DNA of 64,000 bases from Mariniflexile litorale (GTDB lineage: Bacteria; Bacteroidota; Bacteroidia; Flavobacteriales; Flavobacteriaceae), in contig NZ_CP155618.1 in NCBI RefSeq assembly GCF_031128465.2, forward strand, positions 3,958,501 through 4,022,500, given 5' to 3'. Numbering within the stretch: the stretch's first letter is position 1; every line of letters starts with the position of its first letter. Below the pieces are notes generated by a model. It was not told where the DNA came from and did not search any database. It was given only the letters and a program-made list of their open reading frames with translations. Shown in pieces: positions 19,479-29,508 of the stretch. Position numbers and translations under genes: made by a program.

Positions 19479-20456
19479 ATGAAAAAATTTTTACTACAAG
19501 TGCTTGGGTTTATCGCTGTTTTTTTTCTTTTAAATTTTGTCGTGGGCTATTTATATAACATCCCAGTTAAAGAATCTATTAAAAATAAAACCCATAAAAA
19601 TTATTTAAAATACTCAAAAATTCATGATCCAAGTAATAAGTATAATCTTGTTTTTTTAGGTTCTAGTAGAGGCTACACGGCATACAACCCTGTTATTTTT
19701 GATAGTATTTTAAAAACCAAATCCTTTAATATGTGTACGAGTTCACAAAATGTGATAGAATCGTATTATGTTCTTAAAGATATCTTACAACATCAAAAAC
19801 CAACAACAATGGTTTATGAAATGTTTTTACAATCATTTGATACCACCGATGATTATTACCAAATACTTTCTAATGCCTCATTTTTTGAATCCACCCAATT
19901 AAAACAAGACATGATTATAAATGGGTTTGGTTTAACGGGCATATCTAATTACCTTTCTCCCATTCTCTGTAATAAATTATATATTAAAGCAGCCATTATG
20001 GGTTTAATTGCTGGCGGTAATGACACGGCATCAAACAATAAAAAAACAAGTTATTGGGTTGCTGGCTATTTGCATGAGGAAAAAGAAGTAAGTCAACATA
20101 CCATTAATAATTTTGAAAAAATGGTAACTCCTAATAATACCGCGGTTTCAGAAAAAAAGCTAGAGTATTTCAAAAAAATAGTAGCGTTGTGCAAAGAAAA
20201 TAATATAGAGTTGGTATGCGTCAGGTCGCCCTACCCGCCTACGCGCCTACAAAACGAAAAGATTCAAAACTTGAATGCATTGTCTGAATATTTTAAAAAC
20301 CTGTGCCTTCAAAATCAAGTAACTTATTATGATTTTAATACCGTAGAAAATAGAAGTTTTAAATATTTGGATACTGATTTTTCCGATTCTCACCACATGA
20401 ATTATAAAGGTGCAAATAAAATATCTGTTCAGCTATCGGAAATTTTAAAACAATAA
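19479..20456 (+). CDS. SGNH/DltD-like membrane-anchored partner of MBOAT 1
   Basis: About 325 aa with one N-terminal TM helix (FLLQVLGFIAVFFLLNFVV) and an extracytoplasmic SGNH-like domain: nucleophile block LVFLGSSRGYTAYNP and a C-terminal Asp-x-x-His candidate in DSHHMNYKGANK. Such proteins (DltD, AlgX/AlgJ, PatB2-like) complete O-acylation in the periplasm with an MBOAT. I chose the ATG at 19479. A GAGG lies at 19471-19474, and the in-frame ATG at 19476 is too close to it. A longer frame from 19386 would overlap the MBOAT gene by about 80 bp and is rejected. Confidence 0.8.
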   Translation: MKKFLLQVLGFIAVFFLLNFVVGYLYNIPVKESIKNKTHKNYLKYSKIHDPSNKYNLVFLGSSRGYTAYNPVIFDSILKTKSFNMCTSSQNVIESYYVLKDILQHQKPTTMVYEMFLQSFDTTDDYYQILSNASFFESTQLKQDMIINGFGLTGISNYLSPILCNKLYIKAAIMGLIAGGNDTASNNKKTSYWVAGYLHEEKEVSQHTINNFEKMVTPNNTAVSEKKLEYFKKIVALCKENNIELVCVRSPYPPTRLQNEKIQNLNALSEYFKNLCLQNQVTYYDFNTVENRSFKYLDTDFSDSHHMNYKGANKISVQLSEILKQ

Positions 20457-20460
20457 CTAT

Positions 20461-21183
20461 ATGTTGAATAAAATAAATTCAAGCATAGTCTTCTTAACTA
20501 GAAATCCCGTTAGCGCGCCTAAGAGATTATTAAACAAAATAATTTGTAAGTTAAGATCTTGGTATTATTCACGATTAATTGATGAAGGAAATGGTCGTAT
20601 AATTATAACCCAACCATTTTTAAAGTTTAAAATATCAAAAGGAAAATCAGCACATTTGCATATTATAGGCGATTTTAGAGTTATACCTCATATACATGGT
20701 GATTCCATTTCAGTAATACAAATGGCTAATAACTCCACATTAATAATTAAAGGTGATTTTGTAATTGGTAGTGGTGTTAAATTTATGTTAGCTACAAATT
20801 CATTGCTTTCTATTGGTGGGAAAAAAAATGAATCTGACTCTGGAATTACAGCAGACTCCTTAATTATGGTTTATAAAAAAATTTCTATAGGGTATGATTT
20901 TTTATGTGCTTGGAATGTTTTTATTTCTGATTCAGATTGGCATTCTATTGAAGGCCAATATCATCAATCTAATATTGAAATAGGAGATCATACATGGGTA
21001 GCTAATAATTCTAGTATACTAAAAGGCTCTATAATAGGTGCAAATTGCATAATTGCAAGTTATACTAAAATTGTAAAAAAGCAATTTCCCAATAATTGCA
21101 TGATAGCTGGAGCACCGGCAAAAGTAGTTAAAACTGAAATAGCTTGGAGTAGAGACATGAAGCCTGAACAACATAAAAATTAA
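20461..21183 (+). CDS. LbH acyltransferase (capsule/LPS O-acetyltransferase-like)
   Basis: 240-aa protein with left-handed beta-helix repeats in the C-terminal half and the NodL/WcaF-type end motif IAGAPAKVVK. The segment ISDSDWHSIEG followed by IEIGDHTWVANNSSIL matches the acetyl-CoA-binding coil region of sugar acetyltransferases. The first 60 residues are a basic, non-repeat extension. It lies 4 bp after the SGNH gene and shares one base with wzx (TAATG). It could O-acetylate a lipid-linked sugar or N-acetylate a 4-amino sugar, so it is the main rival to the carrier-protein modules for the latter job. Confidence 0.75.
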   Translation: MLNKINSSIVFLTRNPVSAPKRLLNKIICKLRSWYYSRLIDEGNGRIIITQPFLKFKISKGKSAHLHIIGDFRVIPHIHGDSISVIQMANNSTLIIKGDFVIGSGVKFMLATNSLLSIGGKKNESDSGITADSLIMVYKKISIGYDFLCAWNVFISDSDWHSIEGQYHQSNIEIGDHTWVANNSSILKGSIIGANCIIASYTKIVKKQFPNNCMIAGAPAKVVKTEIAWSRDMKPEQHKN

Positions 21184-22661
21184 TGAAAGAACACAAGTCT
21201 TCTTATAGACAAATTATGAAAGCAACCTCTTTATTTGGAGGGGTGCAAGTGTTTAATATTATTATTTCAATAATCAAATCAAAAGCCATTGCTGTCCTGT
21301 TAGGTCCTAAAGGCATGGGAATAGCTAGTTTATTAAGTTCTACAGTCGAGTTAATAAGCTCTTTAACTAATTTTAGACTGGGTAACAGTGCTGTTAAAGA
21401 TATCGCTGCCGCACATACTTCGGGTGATGATAACAAGATTTCTAAAATAATTTCAGTTTTTAGAAAATTAGTATGGGTAACAGGCATCCTGGGTGCCATT
21501 GTTACTATTATATTAGCACCATGGCTTAGTGAGTTTACTTTTGGTAATAACCACTACACTTGGGCATTTGTCTGGATTTCTGTTACCCTGTTACTTAATC
21601 AATTATCAAGCGGCCAGTTAGTATTACTCCAAGGCATGCGCCAGTTAAACTATTTAGCAAAAGCCAATATGGTGGGAGCTGTTGCGGGTTTGTGTATAGC
21701 GGTGCCCATATATTATTTTTATGGAATTGATGGTATTGTACCAACTATGATCATAACCTCCATAGTATCCATGCTCACCTCATGGTATTTTAGTAATAAA
21801 ATTAAAATTAAAACCATACCTGTAAGTAAAAAAGATCTTATAACCGATGGAAAAGGCATGATGCAATTGGGCTTTATGCTTAGTTTAAGTTCGTTAATGA
21901 CGGTGGGAGAATCTTTTTTAGTTCGAAGTTATATTAGCAATACGGGAGGGTTAGAAGATGTTGGTTTATATGGGGCTGGTTTTGCCATCATTGGTACTTA
22001 TGTGGGGCTCATATTTTCGGCCATGGGCACCGATTATTTCCCCAGACTCTCTGGTGTAGCTCATGATAATAAAGAAACTAAGATATTAGTAAATCAACAA
22101 TCAGAAATTGGGGTTTTAATTTTAGCACCTTTACTAACGGTTTTTTTAATATTTATTAATTGGATTGTAATTATATTATACTCAACAAAATTCATCCCTG
22201 TAAACGATATGATTCACTGGGCAGCATTGGGTATGTTTTTTAAAGTGGTTAGTTGGGCAATTGGTTTTATTCTAATAGCCAAAGGAGCTTCTAAGACATT
22301 TTTTTGGAGTGAATTACTTGGAACCAGTTATTTACTTATTCTAAATCTTTTGGGTTATCATTTTTTTGGATTGGAAGGTCTGGGTGTTTCATTTTTTATA
22401 GCATATTTTTTAGTTTTAATCCAAGTATATTTAATTGCAAAATATAAATACCAATTTTCTTTTAATCTGGAATTTTCTAAAATATTTGCAATTCAATTTT
22501 TATTAGCCATTGTCTGTTTTTTAATTTCAAGGTACATGCCATCGCCCTACTCATACATTGCAGGTACTGCTATTATTATTATAACAAGTTGGTACACTTA
22601 TATAGAATTAGATAAACGTCTAGATATTAAAAATATAATAAAAAAATTCACCAAAAAATAA
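21183..22661 (+). CDS. wzx: O-antigen/capsule repeat-unit flippase (Wzx-type)
   Basis: 492-aa polytopic membrane protein (about 12-14 hydrophobic segments) of the PST/MOP flippase family, predicted to flip undecaprenyl-linked repeat units. It opens with YRQIMKATSLFGGVQVFNII and AIAVLLGPKGMGIASLLSS, typical of the WzxE-like O-antigen translocase branch. It also has DVGLYGAGFAIIGTYVGLIF, where Wzx proteins hold conserved residues. No other flippase is visible, so it should serve the whole locus. It starts in the stop of the preceding acetyltransferase gene. Confidence 0.9.
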   Translation: MKEHKSSYRQIMKATSLFGGVQVFNIIISIIKSKAIAVLLGPKGMGIASLLSSTVELISSLTNFRLGNSAVKDIAAAHTSGDDNKISKIISVFRKLVWVTGILGAIVTIILAPWLSEFTFGNNHYTWAFVWISVTLLLNQLSSGQLVLLQGMRQLNYLAKANMVGAVAGLCIAVPIYYFYGIDGIVPTMIITSIVSMLTSWYFSNKIKIKTIPVSKKDLITDGKGMMQLGFMLSLSSLMTVGESFLVRSYISNTGGLEDVGLYGAGFAIIGTYVGLIFSAMGTDYFPRLSGVAHDNKETKILVNQQSEIGVLILAPLLTVFLIFINWIVIILYSTKFIPVNDMIHWAALGMFFKVVSWAIGFILIAKGASKTFFWSELLGTSYLLILNLLGYHFFGLEGLGVSFFIAYFLVLIQVYLIAKYKYQFSFNLEFSKIFAIQFLLAIVCFLISRYMPSPYSYIAGTAIIIITSWYTYIELDKRLDIKNIIKKFTKK

Positions 22662-22672
22662 CATACATACAA

Positions 22673-23587
22673 ATGGTTTTAAAAGATAGTATACCAGATA
22701 CACCAGAACGAAACCCATTGGTATCCCTAATTATATTAACCTATAATTCTGCCGATTTTATTCTTGAAACTTTAGAAAGTGCTAAAGAGCAATCCTATAA
22801 AAACATAGAGCTTATTATTAGTGATGATTGTTCTTCAGACGCGACAACCACTATATGCGAAAATTGGCTGATAGATAATAAACAGTATTTTAAAAACACC
22901 CAACTTATTGTACCAGCATCTAATACCGGAATTCCTGCTAATTGCAACAGGGGCATCAAGGCTTCAAATGGGCAATGGTTAAAATTTTTAGCTGGAGATG
23001 ATGTGTTTTTTCCAAATTGCGTGCAATCTTGTATTGATTTTGTTAATAAACATTCTGAGGTGAAATTTTTGTTTTCCAAAGTGGCATATCTTACAAATGA
23101 TAAAGAATCAAAATATCTTGAAACTAAGACAGATATCGACATGGTTTTTTTCAATTCCACACCTAAAAACCAGTATGATATGTTGGTGAAAGGCGGGGTG
23201 TATGTACCTGCGCCCACCGAATTTTTAAACAAACAAACCCTATTAGAGTTAGGAATGTTCGATGAAGAAATTAAACTTTGTGAAGATTACCCCATGTGGA
23301 TGAAAGCAACCAAAAACAATGTGAAATTATTTTTTATGAGTTCAGAAACAATTTGGTACCGCATACATGAACAAAGTGTTATGAGTTCAAGAAGTCTGCT
23401 TTATGAAAAATCTATGAAAACGGTGTTCTTTAAATACCGTTTTAAATATTTACTAAAAAAACAACCACTCAAAGCTATAAATTTATTTTTTATAAATATC
23501 TCTAGAACAAATCGATTTTGGAGTAAAGCAGTAAACTTATTACTTCCCTCCACGTATATAACCTGGTTTAAAACAAAACTACAATGA
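22673..23587 (+). CDS. family 2 glycosyltransferase (GT-A)
   Basis: 304-aa cytosolic GT2 with the N-terminal NPLVSLIILTYNSADFILETLES, the nucleotide-binding ISDDCSSDAT (Asp pair) and a central WLKFLAGDDVFFPN, which provides the DxD-like GDD. A later CEDYPMWMK block holds the candidate catalytic base (ED). It overlaps the next GT2 by 4 bp (ATGA). It is one of eight glycosyltransferases in the locus. Donor and linkage cannot be inferred from sequence. Confidence 0.87.
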   Translation: MVLKDSIPDTPERNPLVSLIILTYNSADFILETLESAKEQSYKNIELIISDDCSSDATTTICENWLIDNKQYFKNTQLIVPASNTGIPANCNRGIKASNGQWLKFLAGDDVFFPNCVQSCIDFVNKHSEVKFLFSKVAYLTNDKESKYLETKTDIDMVFFNSTPKNQYDMLVKGGVYVPAPTEFLNKQTLLELGMFDEEIKLCEDYPMWMKATKNNVKLFFMSSETIWYRIHEQSVMSSRSLLYEKSMKTVFFKYRFKYLLKKQPLKAINLFFINISRTNRFWSKAVNLLLPSTYITWFKTKLQ

Positions 23588-24582
23588 TTAAACTAAGTAT
23601 TATAGTACCAGTATATAACGTTGAAAAATATATTGAACGTTGTATCAGATCCATTTCAAAACAAGACCTCCCATCACAGGCCTACGAAATTATAATCGTA
23701 AATGATGGATCTACTGATGATTCATTAAACATTATAAATAACGTATCTAAAGAGTATACCAATATTATAGTACATACCCAAGAAAATACGGGTTTAGGAG
23801 GCGCTAGAAATAAAGGGATTACTTTGGCGAAAGGAACCTATATCTGGTTTATAGATTCCGATGATTTTATTGCTGAAAACTGTTTAAATGAATTAGTCAA
23901 TTTCATTGAAACCAAGAGTTTAGATGTTTTAAGTTTCGATTTTAATTGTACCGATGAAGAGGGTAACATAATTAACTGGATCGATTTCAAATTAGACTAT
24001 CAAAACAAACCAGTTGTTTCTGGTGATACATTCTATTTCAATAATTATGTACATAGCTACATTTGGTTATATATCTTCAAAACATCGTTATTCACAACCA
24101 ACCAATTGCGTTTTGAAGAACGCATCAATATGCAAGATTCTGAAATTATGCCCAGGATTATGCATCATGTTAATAAAATAGCGCCTATACATAAGGTGGT
24201 TTACTATTACGTAAATAGAGAAAACTCGTTTATTAACAGTAAAAAAAAGAATGTAAGAAAACGCTATTATGATTCTATTATAAAAGTAAATAGTTTGCTT
24301 AATAGCTTTAAAAATAGCTTACCAAAAGAAGCATTAATTACACAAGGTATTAACAACAAATTAGCAGACATTAATCGCATTCTATTTTTACAATTTATAT
24401 TTAATGATTTTGATAGAGCAACTTTAAAGGACATTCTTAAAAGTTTAAAATCGCATAAACTCTATCCGTTCCCTCCTATTGAAGAAGAAAATAAACTAAA
24501 AAAAATCAATTATAATCTGCTGCGTTTAGTAATTAACAAATTCCCCATAGCAACTAGAAACCTCTATTTAAAATTAAAATGA
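23584..24582 (+). CDS. family 2 glycosyltransferase (GT-A)
   Basis: 332-aa GT2: IIVPVYNVEKYIERCIRSIS, IIVNDGSTDDSLNI, NTGLGGARNKGI and the DxD-like YIWFIDSDDFI. It is closely similar in the first 100 residues, also at DNA level, to the GT2 at 35007 (both start with IIVPVYNVEKYI) and is related to that at 30599. This suggests duplication within locus history. The C-terminal 120 residues are basic and amphipathic, as in GTs that sit on the membrane. It has 4-bp overlaps on both sides, so it is part of one operon. Confidence 0.88.
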   Translation: MIKLSIIVPVYNVEKYIERCIRSISKQDLPSQAYEIIIVNDGSTDDSLNIINNVSKEYTNIIVHTQENTGLGGARNKGITLAKGTYIWFIDSDDFIAENCLNELVNFIETKSLDVLSFDFNCTDEEGNIINWIDFKLDYQNKPVVSGDTFYFNNYVHSYIWLYIFKTSLFTTNQLRFEERINMQDSEIMPRIMHHVNKIAPIHKVVYYYVNRENSFINSKKKNVRKRYYDSIIKVNSLLNSFKNSLPKEALITQGINNKLADINRILFLQFIFNDFDRATLKDILKSLKSHKLYPFPPIEEENKLKKINYNLLRLVINKFPIATRNLYLKLK

Positions 24583-25670
24583 AGTTACTATACATCACCA
24601 ATCAAATTTCGGCTGCTGCAGGCTTAGAACGGGTATTGTCTATAAAAGCAAGTGCACTCGCTGATACTTTGGGTTATGAAGTACATATTATAACATTAAA
24701 CCAAGGCAATCAAGAATTGTTTTATAAATTTAGTGATAAAATAATACATCACGATTTAAATATAAACAACTCTAAAATAGGCTATCTATTTAATTATATA
24801 AAAAAAATAAAAGCAACAGTTAAAGAAATAAATCCAGACGTTATATCGGTGTGCGATGATGGGTTAAAAGGTTTTTATCTACCTATTATTTTAAAAAAAA
24901 AGTACCCCATCATTTATGAAAGGCACGCTTCAAAATACATCTCTTTAAATTCGAAGGGCTGGAAACAAAAATTAAAGTTACAACTGCAATCGAAACTCAT
25001 GCAATGGGGAGCCAAATCTTTCGATGCTTTTATTGTGCTTACAAAAAGCAATGTGAAAGAGTGGAAATTATCAAATATAAGAGTAATTCCAAATCCGTTG
25101 TCTTTTTATCCCAGCGAAACTTCCAGTTTATTAAATAAGAAAGTAATTGCTGTTGGTTCACATTACCATCAAAAAGGCTTTGATATGTTGTTGCATATTT
25201 GGGCCACATTAAGTCCACAGTTTCCCGATTGGGAACTCAATATTTATGGTCAAATAGATACTCAAGAAACCTATTTAAAATTGGCTAAAAAACTTAAAAT
25301 AAACCAACATGTACATTTTCACATGCCCGTTAAAAACATTGGCGATAAGTACCAAGAGGCTTCCATCTATGCCATGACCTCTAGATCTGAAGGTTTTGGT
25401 ATGGTGCTTATTGAAGCCATGGCATATGGTGTGCCTTGTGTATCTTTTGATTGTCCAAGTGGCCCTCGCGACATTATTTCAAATAATAATGATGGTTTTT
25501 TAATACCTCCTGAAAACGAAACACTGTTTGCTGAAAAGTTAAAGTTATTAATGTCCAATAAGCAAACCAGACTAAAAATGGGAGAATGTGCCCGTACAGC
25601 ATCTAAAAACTATTTACCCAACCAAATAATATTACAGTGGGATGCCCTCTTTAAAATGTTAACGAAATAA
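24579..25670 (+). CDS. family 4 glycosyltransferase (GT-B)
   Basis: 363-aa retaining GT4. The C-terminal nucleotide-sugar-binding domain shows AVGSHYHQKGFDMLLHIWA, LNIYGQIDTQETYL and the signature ASIYAMTSRSEGFGMVLIEA (E-x7-E motif), then GVPCVSFDCPSGPRDII. The N-terminal domain begins KLLYITNQISAAAGLERVLS. It ends the run 20461-25670; a 195-bp gap follows, in which I see no gene. Donor sugar unknown. Confidence 0.9.
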   Translation: MKLLYITNQISAAAGLERVLSIKASALADTLGYEVHIITLNQGNQELFYKFSDKIIHHDLNINNSKIGYLFNYIKKIKATVKEINPDVISVCDDGLKGFYLPIILKKKYPIIYERHASKYISLNSKGWKQKLKLQLQSKLMQWGAKSFDAFIVLTKSNVKEWKLSNIRVIPNPLSFYPSETSSLLNKKVIAVGSHYHQKGFDMLLHIWATLSPQFPDWELNIYGQIDTQETYLKLAKKLKINQHVHFHMPVKNIGDKYQEASIYAMTSRSEGFGMVLIEAMAYGVPCVSFDCPSGPRDIISNNNDGFLIPPENETLFAEKLKLLMSNKQTRLKMGECARTASKNYLPNQIILQWDALFKMLTK

Positions 25671-25865
25671 AACAAAAATAAAATAGCACAAAATAATTAA
25701 TACAGGCATTTTTTAGTTTAACGGAAATTACGTGAGTTCATAGATAAAAATATTTTAAAAAATTAATATTCTCTAAGTTCGCACAATCATTCTTCCCTCA
25801 GAATTTTGCATAAACGTATTATTATAAAAACAGCTTATCACTAAAATAAATTCAGAAAAGAAAAC

Positions 25866-27071
25866 ATGAAAAATATCTTGTTAATTCTTCCTTATGGTGG
25901 TGTGGGTGGCATGGAGCGTTTAGCCTTAAATTTTTATAATTTTTATAAAAGTAAAGGTTACCATGTAACAGCATTGAAGTTTTTTAGTTTAGAGTCTGAT
26001 ATTATTAATTTCAATGAGGATGAACTGGCGCTCTCAAAAAAGGATTTATTTGAATTCACCACCGTAGAACGCCTAAAATTTTATTTTTTAGCGCCTATTA
26101 AAATCAGACGCATCATAAAAAAATACAACATAACACATAGCATCTCGTTTGGCGACTTAACCAATGTTTTTAGTGCATTAAGCTTTACTAATGAAAAAAA
26201 AATAGGGAGCATTCATGCGCTTAAAAGTGTCGAGTTAAGTAGTAATAGCATATTTTCTAAAATAACAAAATTTTCTTATAAAACAACCTATAAAAGTTTT
26301 GATAAATTAGTGTGTATCAGTCATGCCATAAAAAAAGATTTGATTGAAAACTGTGGTTACAAGTTTCAAAATAACTTAGAAGTTATTTACAATCCTCATG
26401 ATATGGAGCACATCAAATTAAAGGCTCTAGAACCTATAGAAAATGACATTGAGGTTGAAATTTTTAAAAAGGATGTGATTCTATTCTTGGGTAGGATGTC
26501 TATTCAAAAATCACCATGGCATTTAATTAAAGCCTTTTCACTATTAAAGGAAAGAAACAATACAAATTTAGTTTTTATTGGCGATGGTGATTTCGATGTT
26601 ACAGAGTACGTTAATTTGTTAGTAAAAAAGTATCATTTAGAAAATAATGTGTTCTTTTTGGGTAGAAAAACCAATCCTTATAAATATTTGGCAAAAGCCA
26701 AAGTTTTGGCATTATCATCCCATTATGAAGGGACACCTAATGTTATTGTAGAGGCAATTGCTCTAAATATCCCTGTAGTATCTTCAAACTGCACCCATGG
26801 AATAGCAGAACTTATGAGTATCAACATAGATATAAAAGAATCTAAAGAAAATATTACAGTAGATGGAGGTATAATAACTCCTAATTTATATAAAGGATCT
26901 ATGGGCGTTCCTAATGCAAAATCAGATATTACCGAGGAAGAACTACTGTTTTCTAAAGCACTCATAGAAGTATTACAAAATAAAGAATGGGAAAGTTTAG
27001 TAACACAGAACTCAACACTGTTAACTGAGAAGTTTAATATAAATTTTGTTTGTGATATTTATTTACAATAA
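25866..27071 (+). CDS. family 4 glycosyltransferase (GT-B)
   Basis: 401-aa retaining GT4. It has NILLILPYGGVGGMERLALN in the acceptor domain, ILFLGRMSIQKSPWHLIKAF, LVFIGDGDFDVTEYV and the signature ALSSHYEGTPNVIVEAIA (EGTPNVIVE), then IPVVSSNCTHGIAEL. EGTPNVxxE with xCxxGxxE is common in GT4 enzymes that use UDP-N-acetylhexosamines. It opens a second assembly block after a 195-bp gap and is 16 bp from MBOAT 2. Confidence 0.9.
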   Translation: MKNILLILPYGGVGGMERLALNFYNFYKSKGYHVTALKFFSLESDIINFNEDELALSKKDLFEFTTVERLKFYFLAPIKIRRIIKKYNITHSISFGDLTNVFSALSFTNEKKIGSIHALKSVELSSNSIFSKITKFSYKTTYKSFDKLVCISHAIKKDLIENCGYKFQNNLEVIYNPHDMEHIKLKALEPIENDIEVEIFKKDVILFLGRMSIQKSPWHLIKAFSLLKERNNTNLVFIGDGDFDVTEYVNLLVKKYHLENNVFFLGRKTNPYKYLAKAKVLALSSHYEGTPNVIVEAIALNIPVVSSNCTHGIAELMSINIDIKESKENITVDGGIITPNLYKGSMGVPNAKSDITEEELLFSKALIEVLQNKEWESLVTQNSTLLTEKFNINFVCDIYLQ

Positions 27072-27087
27072 TATATAACTAATAAAG

Positions 27088-28518
27088 ATGCTATTTAATT
27101 CTATTGAATATTTAATATTTCTCCCTGTATCCTTTTTATTGTATTGGTTTGTTTTCAATAAAAAAATAACAGTGCAAAACTTTTTGCTTCTTGCCTTAAG
27201 TTATCTTTTTTATGGTTGGTGGGATTGGCGATTCTTATCATTAATCATTTTTAGTTCAATAATTGACTATACCTGTGGTTTACAAATAGAAAAATCCGCA
27301 TTACAAAAAACAAAAAAATACTGGTTGCTAATTAGTATGATTATCAATTTGGGTTTTTTAGGCATTTTTAAATATTTTAATTTCTTTTCTAAATCTTTAT
27401 CAGAGGCTTTTGAAAGTATAGGTTATTCTTTTGATACTTTAACTCTGGATGTTATATTACCTGTTGGAATAAGTTTTTATACTTTTCAAACCATGAGCTA
27501 TACTATTGATGTTTATAATGGTAAATTAAAACCAACAAAAGACGTTGTAGCTTTTTTTGCTTTTGTTAGTTTTTTTCCTCAATTAGTTGCAGGCCCTATT
27601 GAAAGAGCTACTAATTTATTACCCCAATTTTATACAAAAAGACGATTTGATTATAAAAATGCTTCTGATGGATTAAGACAAATTTTATGGGGGTTATTCA
27701 AAAAGATCGTAATAGCCGATAACTGTGCTATTATTGCCAACCAAGTATTCGATAATAATCAAGATTATAATGCAAGTTCTTTAGCTATTGGTGCTTTATT
27801 TTTTACTTTCCAAATTTATGGTGATTTTTCAGGATATTCTGATATTGCCATAGGAACCTCAAGGTTATTTGGTTTCAATCTCATGCAAAATTTTGCATTC
27901 CCATATTTTTCAAGAGATATTGCAGAGTTTTGGAGGCGATGGCATATTTCCCTTTCAACATGGTTTAGAGACTATGTTTACATTCCTCTTGGTGGCAGTA
28001 AAGGAGGAACGTCCATGAAGATTAGAAATACATTTATCATTTTTATAGTAAGTGGTTTTTGGCATGGTGCCAATTGGACTTTTATTGTTTGGGGAGCACT
28101 TAACGCTTTTTACTTTCTTCCTCTATTACTATTAAACAAAAACAGAAATAATACCAACATAGTTGCTGAAGATAGATTATTTATTAATCTATCTGAACTA
28201 TGCCAAATTGGTTTTACTTTTACCCTTACAGTAATTGCTTGGATCTTTTTTAGAGCTTCATCTGTAACAGATGCTTTATTATACATTAAAGGATTGTTTT
28301 CAAGTACATTGTTTTCTATTCCTTCTGTAGATTTAAAACCTTTAATATATATATTTATTTTAATCTTTTTTGAATGGTTACATCGGAATAAACAACATGG
28401 CTTAGAATTGAATTACATAAATAAATTTTATATCCGTTGGGTCATATATATATTTATTTTTTTAATTATATTATTTTTTGGAGCACAATCTCAATCATTC
28501 ATATATTTTCAATTTTAA
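27088..28518 (+). CDS. MBOAT membrane O-acyltransferase 2
   Basis: 476-aa polytopic MBOAT, same architecture as the protein at 18019. Long identical stretches appear in the core (for example FPYFSRDIAEFWRRWHISLS and GFWHGANWTFIVWGALNA, which holds the active-site His). It ends FIYFQF. The two copies differ mainly in the first 120 residues and the last 130. It is followed after 2 bp by its own SGNH partner. This pair and the first look like a duplicated cassette with diverged ends, perhaps acting on different hydroxyls or sugars. Confidence 0.92.
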   Translation: MLFNSIEYLIFLPVSFLLYWFVFNKKITVQNFLLLALSYLFYGWWDWRFLSLIIFSSIIDYTCGLQIEKSALQKTKKYWLLISMIINLGFLGIFKYFNFFSKSLSEAFESIGYSFDTLTLDVILPVGISFYTFQTMSYTIDVYNGKLKPTKDVVAFFAFVSFFPQLVAGPIERATNLLPQFYTKRRFDYKNASDGLRQILWGLFKKIVIADNCAIIANQVFDNNQDYNASSLAIGALFFTFQIYGDFSGYSDIAIGTSRLFGFNLMQNFAFPYFSRDIAEFWRRWHISLSTWFRDYVYIPLGGSKGGTSMKIRNTFIIFIVSGFWHGANWTFIVWGALNAFYFLPLLLLNKNRNNTNIVAEDRLFINLSELCQIGFTFTLTVIAWIFFRASSVTDALLYIKGLFSSTLFSIPSVDLKPLIYIFILIFFEWLHRNKQHGLELNYINKFYIRWVIYIFIFLIILFFGAQSQSFIYFQF

Positions 28519-28520
28519 GT

Positions 28521-29444
28521 ATGAGAAAATTTATCATTAAGTGTTTTGGTTTTTTTTTAATTGTAATTTTTATTTTATCAATTATACTTGTAGAATATGG
28601 AAGTTATATAGATTTCTTCTATAACAAATTTACAACTCCAAAATCAAAATCATTAATTATTGGAGATAGTCGTGGTTTGCAAGGAATACAACCAAGTATT
28701 ATTAATAAAGAATTAAAAAACTCCAATTTAGAATTACCTATTTTGAATTATAGTTTTACAATAGCCCAAGCACATATTGGAGAATTATATAGGAAAAGCA
28801 TTCTTAAAAAACTAGACCCAAAATCTAAGAATGGGATATTTATAATATCAATCACTCCTTGGATGTTGGGCTCAAAAAAAGAAAACAATAATTATGCTGG
28901 TGAATTTAAAGAAGCAGGTACTCCACCACATAATATGACATTTGTAGATTTAAATCCCAATTTTGAATATTTATTAAAAAACTTAAACTATTTCAATTTT
29001 AAAGGTGTTTTTAAAAAGAATTCAATTTTACATAAAGATGGGTGGTTAGAAGCCAATAATTTACCTAAAGATAGTATTACCTTTAATGCGTGGAAACAAA
29101 CCCAATTAGATATTTTTAATGGTTTTATTAAAGATTATAAGGTTTCTGATTACAGAAAAAAAAGTTTAGATACATTAATTAAAAACCTAAAAGAACATGG
29201 AAAAGTAATTCTTGTAAGAAGCCCAATTGATAAAGAAATGTTAGATTTAGAAAATACTTTTTTTCCCGATTTTAATCTTTTTATTGAAGGAATTAGTGAA
29301 CGTAATAATGCTAAATTTTTGAATTATACTAATAAGTTTTTAAAAATAAAATTTCAAACGTATGATGGTCACCATTTAGATAAATTTGGAGGAGTTGTTT
29401 TTTCAAAATCTATTTGTGATTCCATAATTAATCTAAAATATTAA
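28521..29444 (+). CDS. SGNH-like membrane-anchored partner of MBOAT 2
   Basis: 307 aa from ATG 28521 (MRKFIIKCFGFFLIVIF), with one N-terminal TM helix. The nucleophile block is SLIIGDSRGLQGIQPS and the candidate Asp/His pair is in FQTYDGHHLDKFGG near the C-terminus. It matches the DltD/AlgX-like proteins that pair with MBOATs. The longer in-frame start at 28437 lies within the MBOAT coding end and is rejected. Apart from these motifs it is very different from the partner at 19479, although the MBOATs are near-identical, so acceptor specificity may lie here. Confidence 0.78.
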   Translation: MRKFIIKCFGFFLIVIFILSIILVEYGSYIDFFYNKFTTPKSKSLIIGDSRGLQGIQPSIINKELKNSNLELPILNYSFTIAQAHIGELYRKSILKKLDPKSKNGIFIISITPWMLGSKKENNNYAGEFKEAGTPPHNMTFVDLNPNFEYLLKNLNYFNFKGVFKKNSILHKDGWLEANNLPKDSITFNAWKQTQLDIFNGFIKDYKVSDYRKKSLDTLIKNLKEHGKVILVRSPIDKEMLDLENTFFPDFNLFIEGISERNNAKFLNYTNKFLKIKFQTYDGHHLDKFGGVVFSKSICDSIINLKY

Positions 29445-29508
29445 GTTTAAGCTAAAATTAAGCTTTGATACATTATGTTAACCTCAAAAATATAAAAAAA
29501 ATATTTAC

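Noticed and set aside
22795-23232. 145-codon minus-strand frame within a GT2 gene
   Set aside because: Antisense to a glycosyltransferase with full motifs; no independent evidence.
28437-28520. Upstream extension of the second SGNH gene
   Set aside because: Lies inside the conserved MBOAT C-terminus; ATG 28521 follows the MBOAT stop by 2 bp and gives a normal signal anchor.
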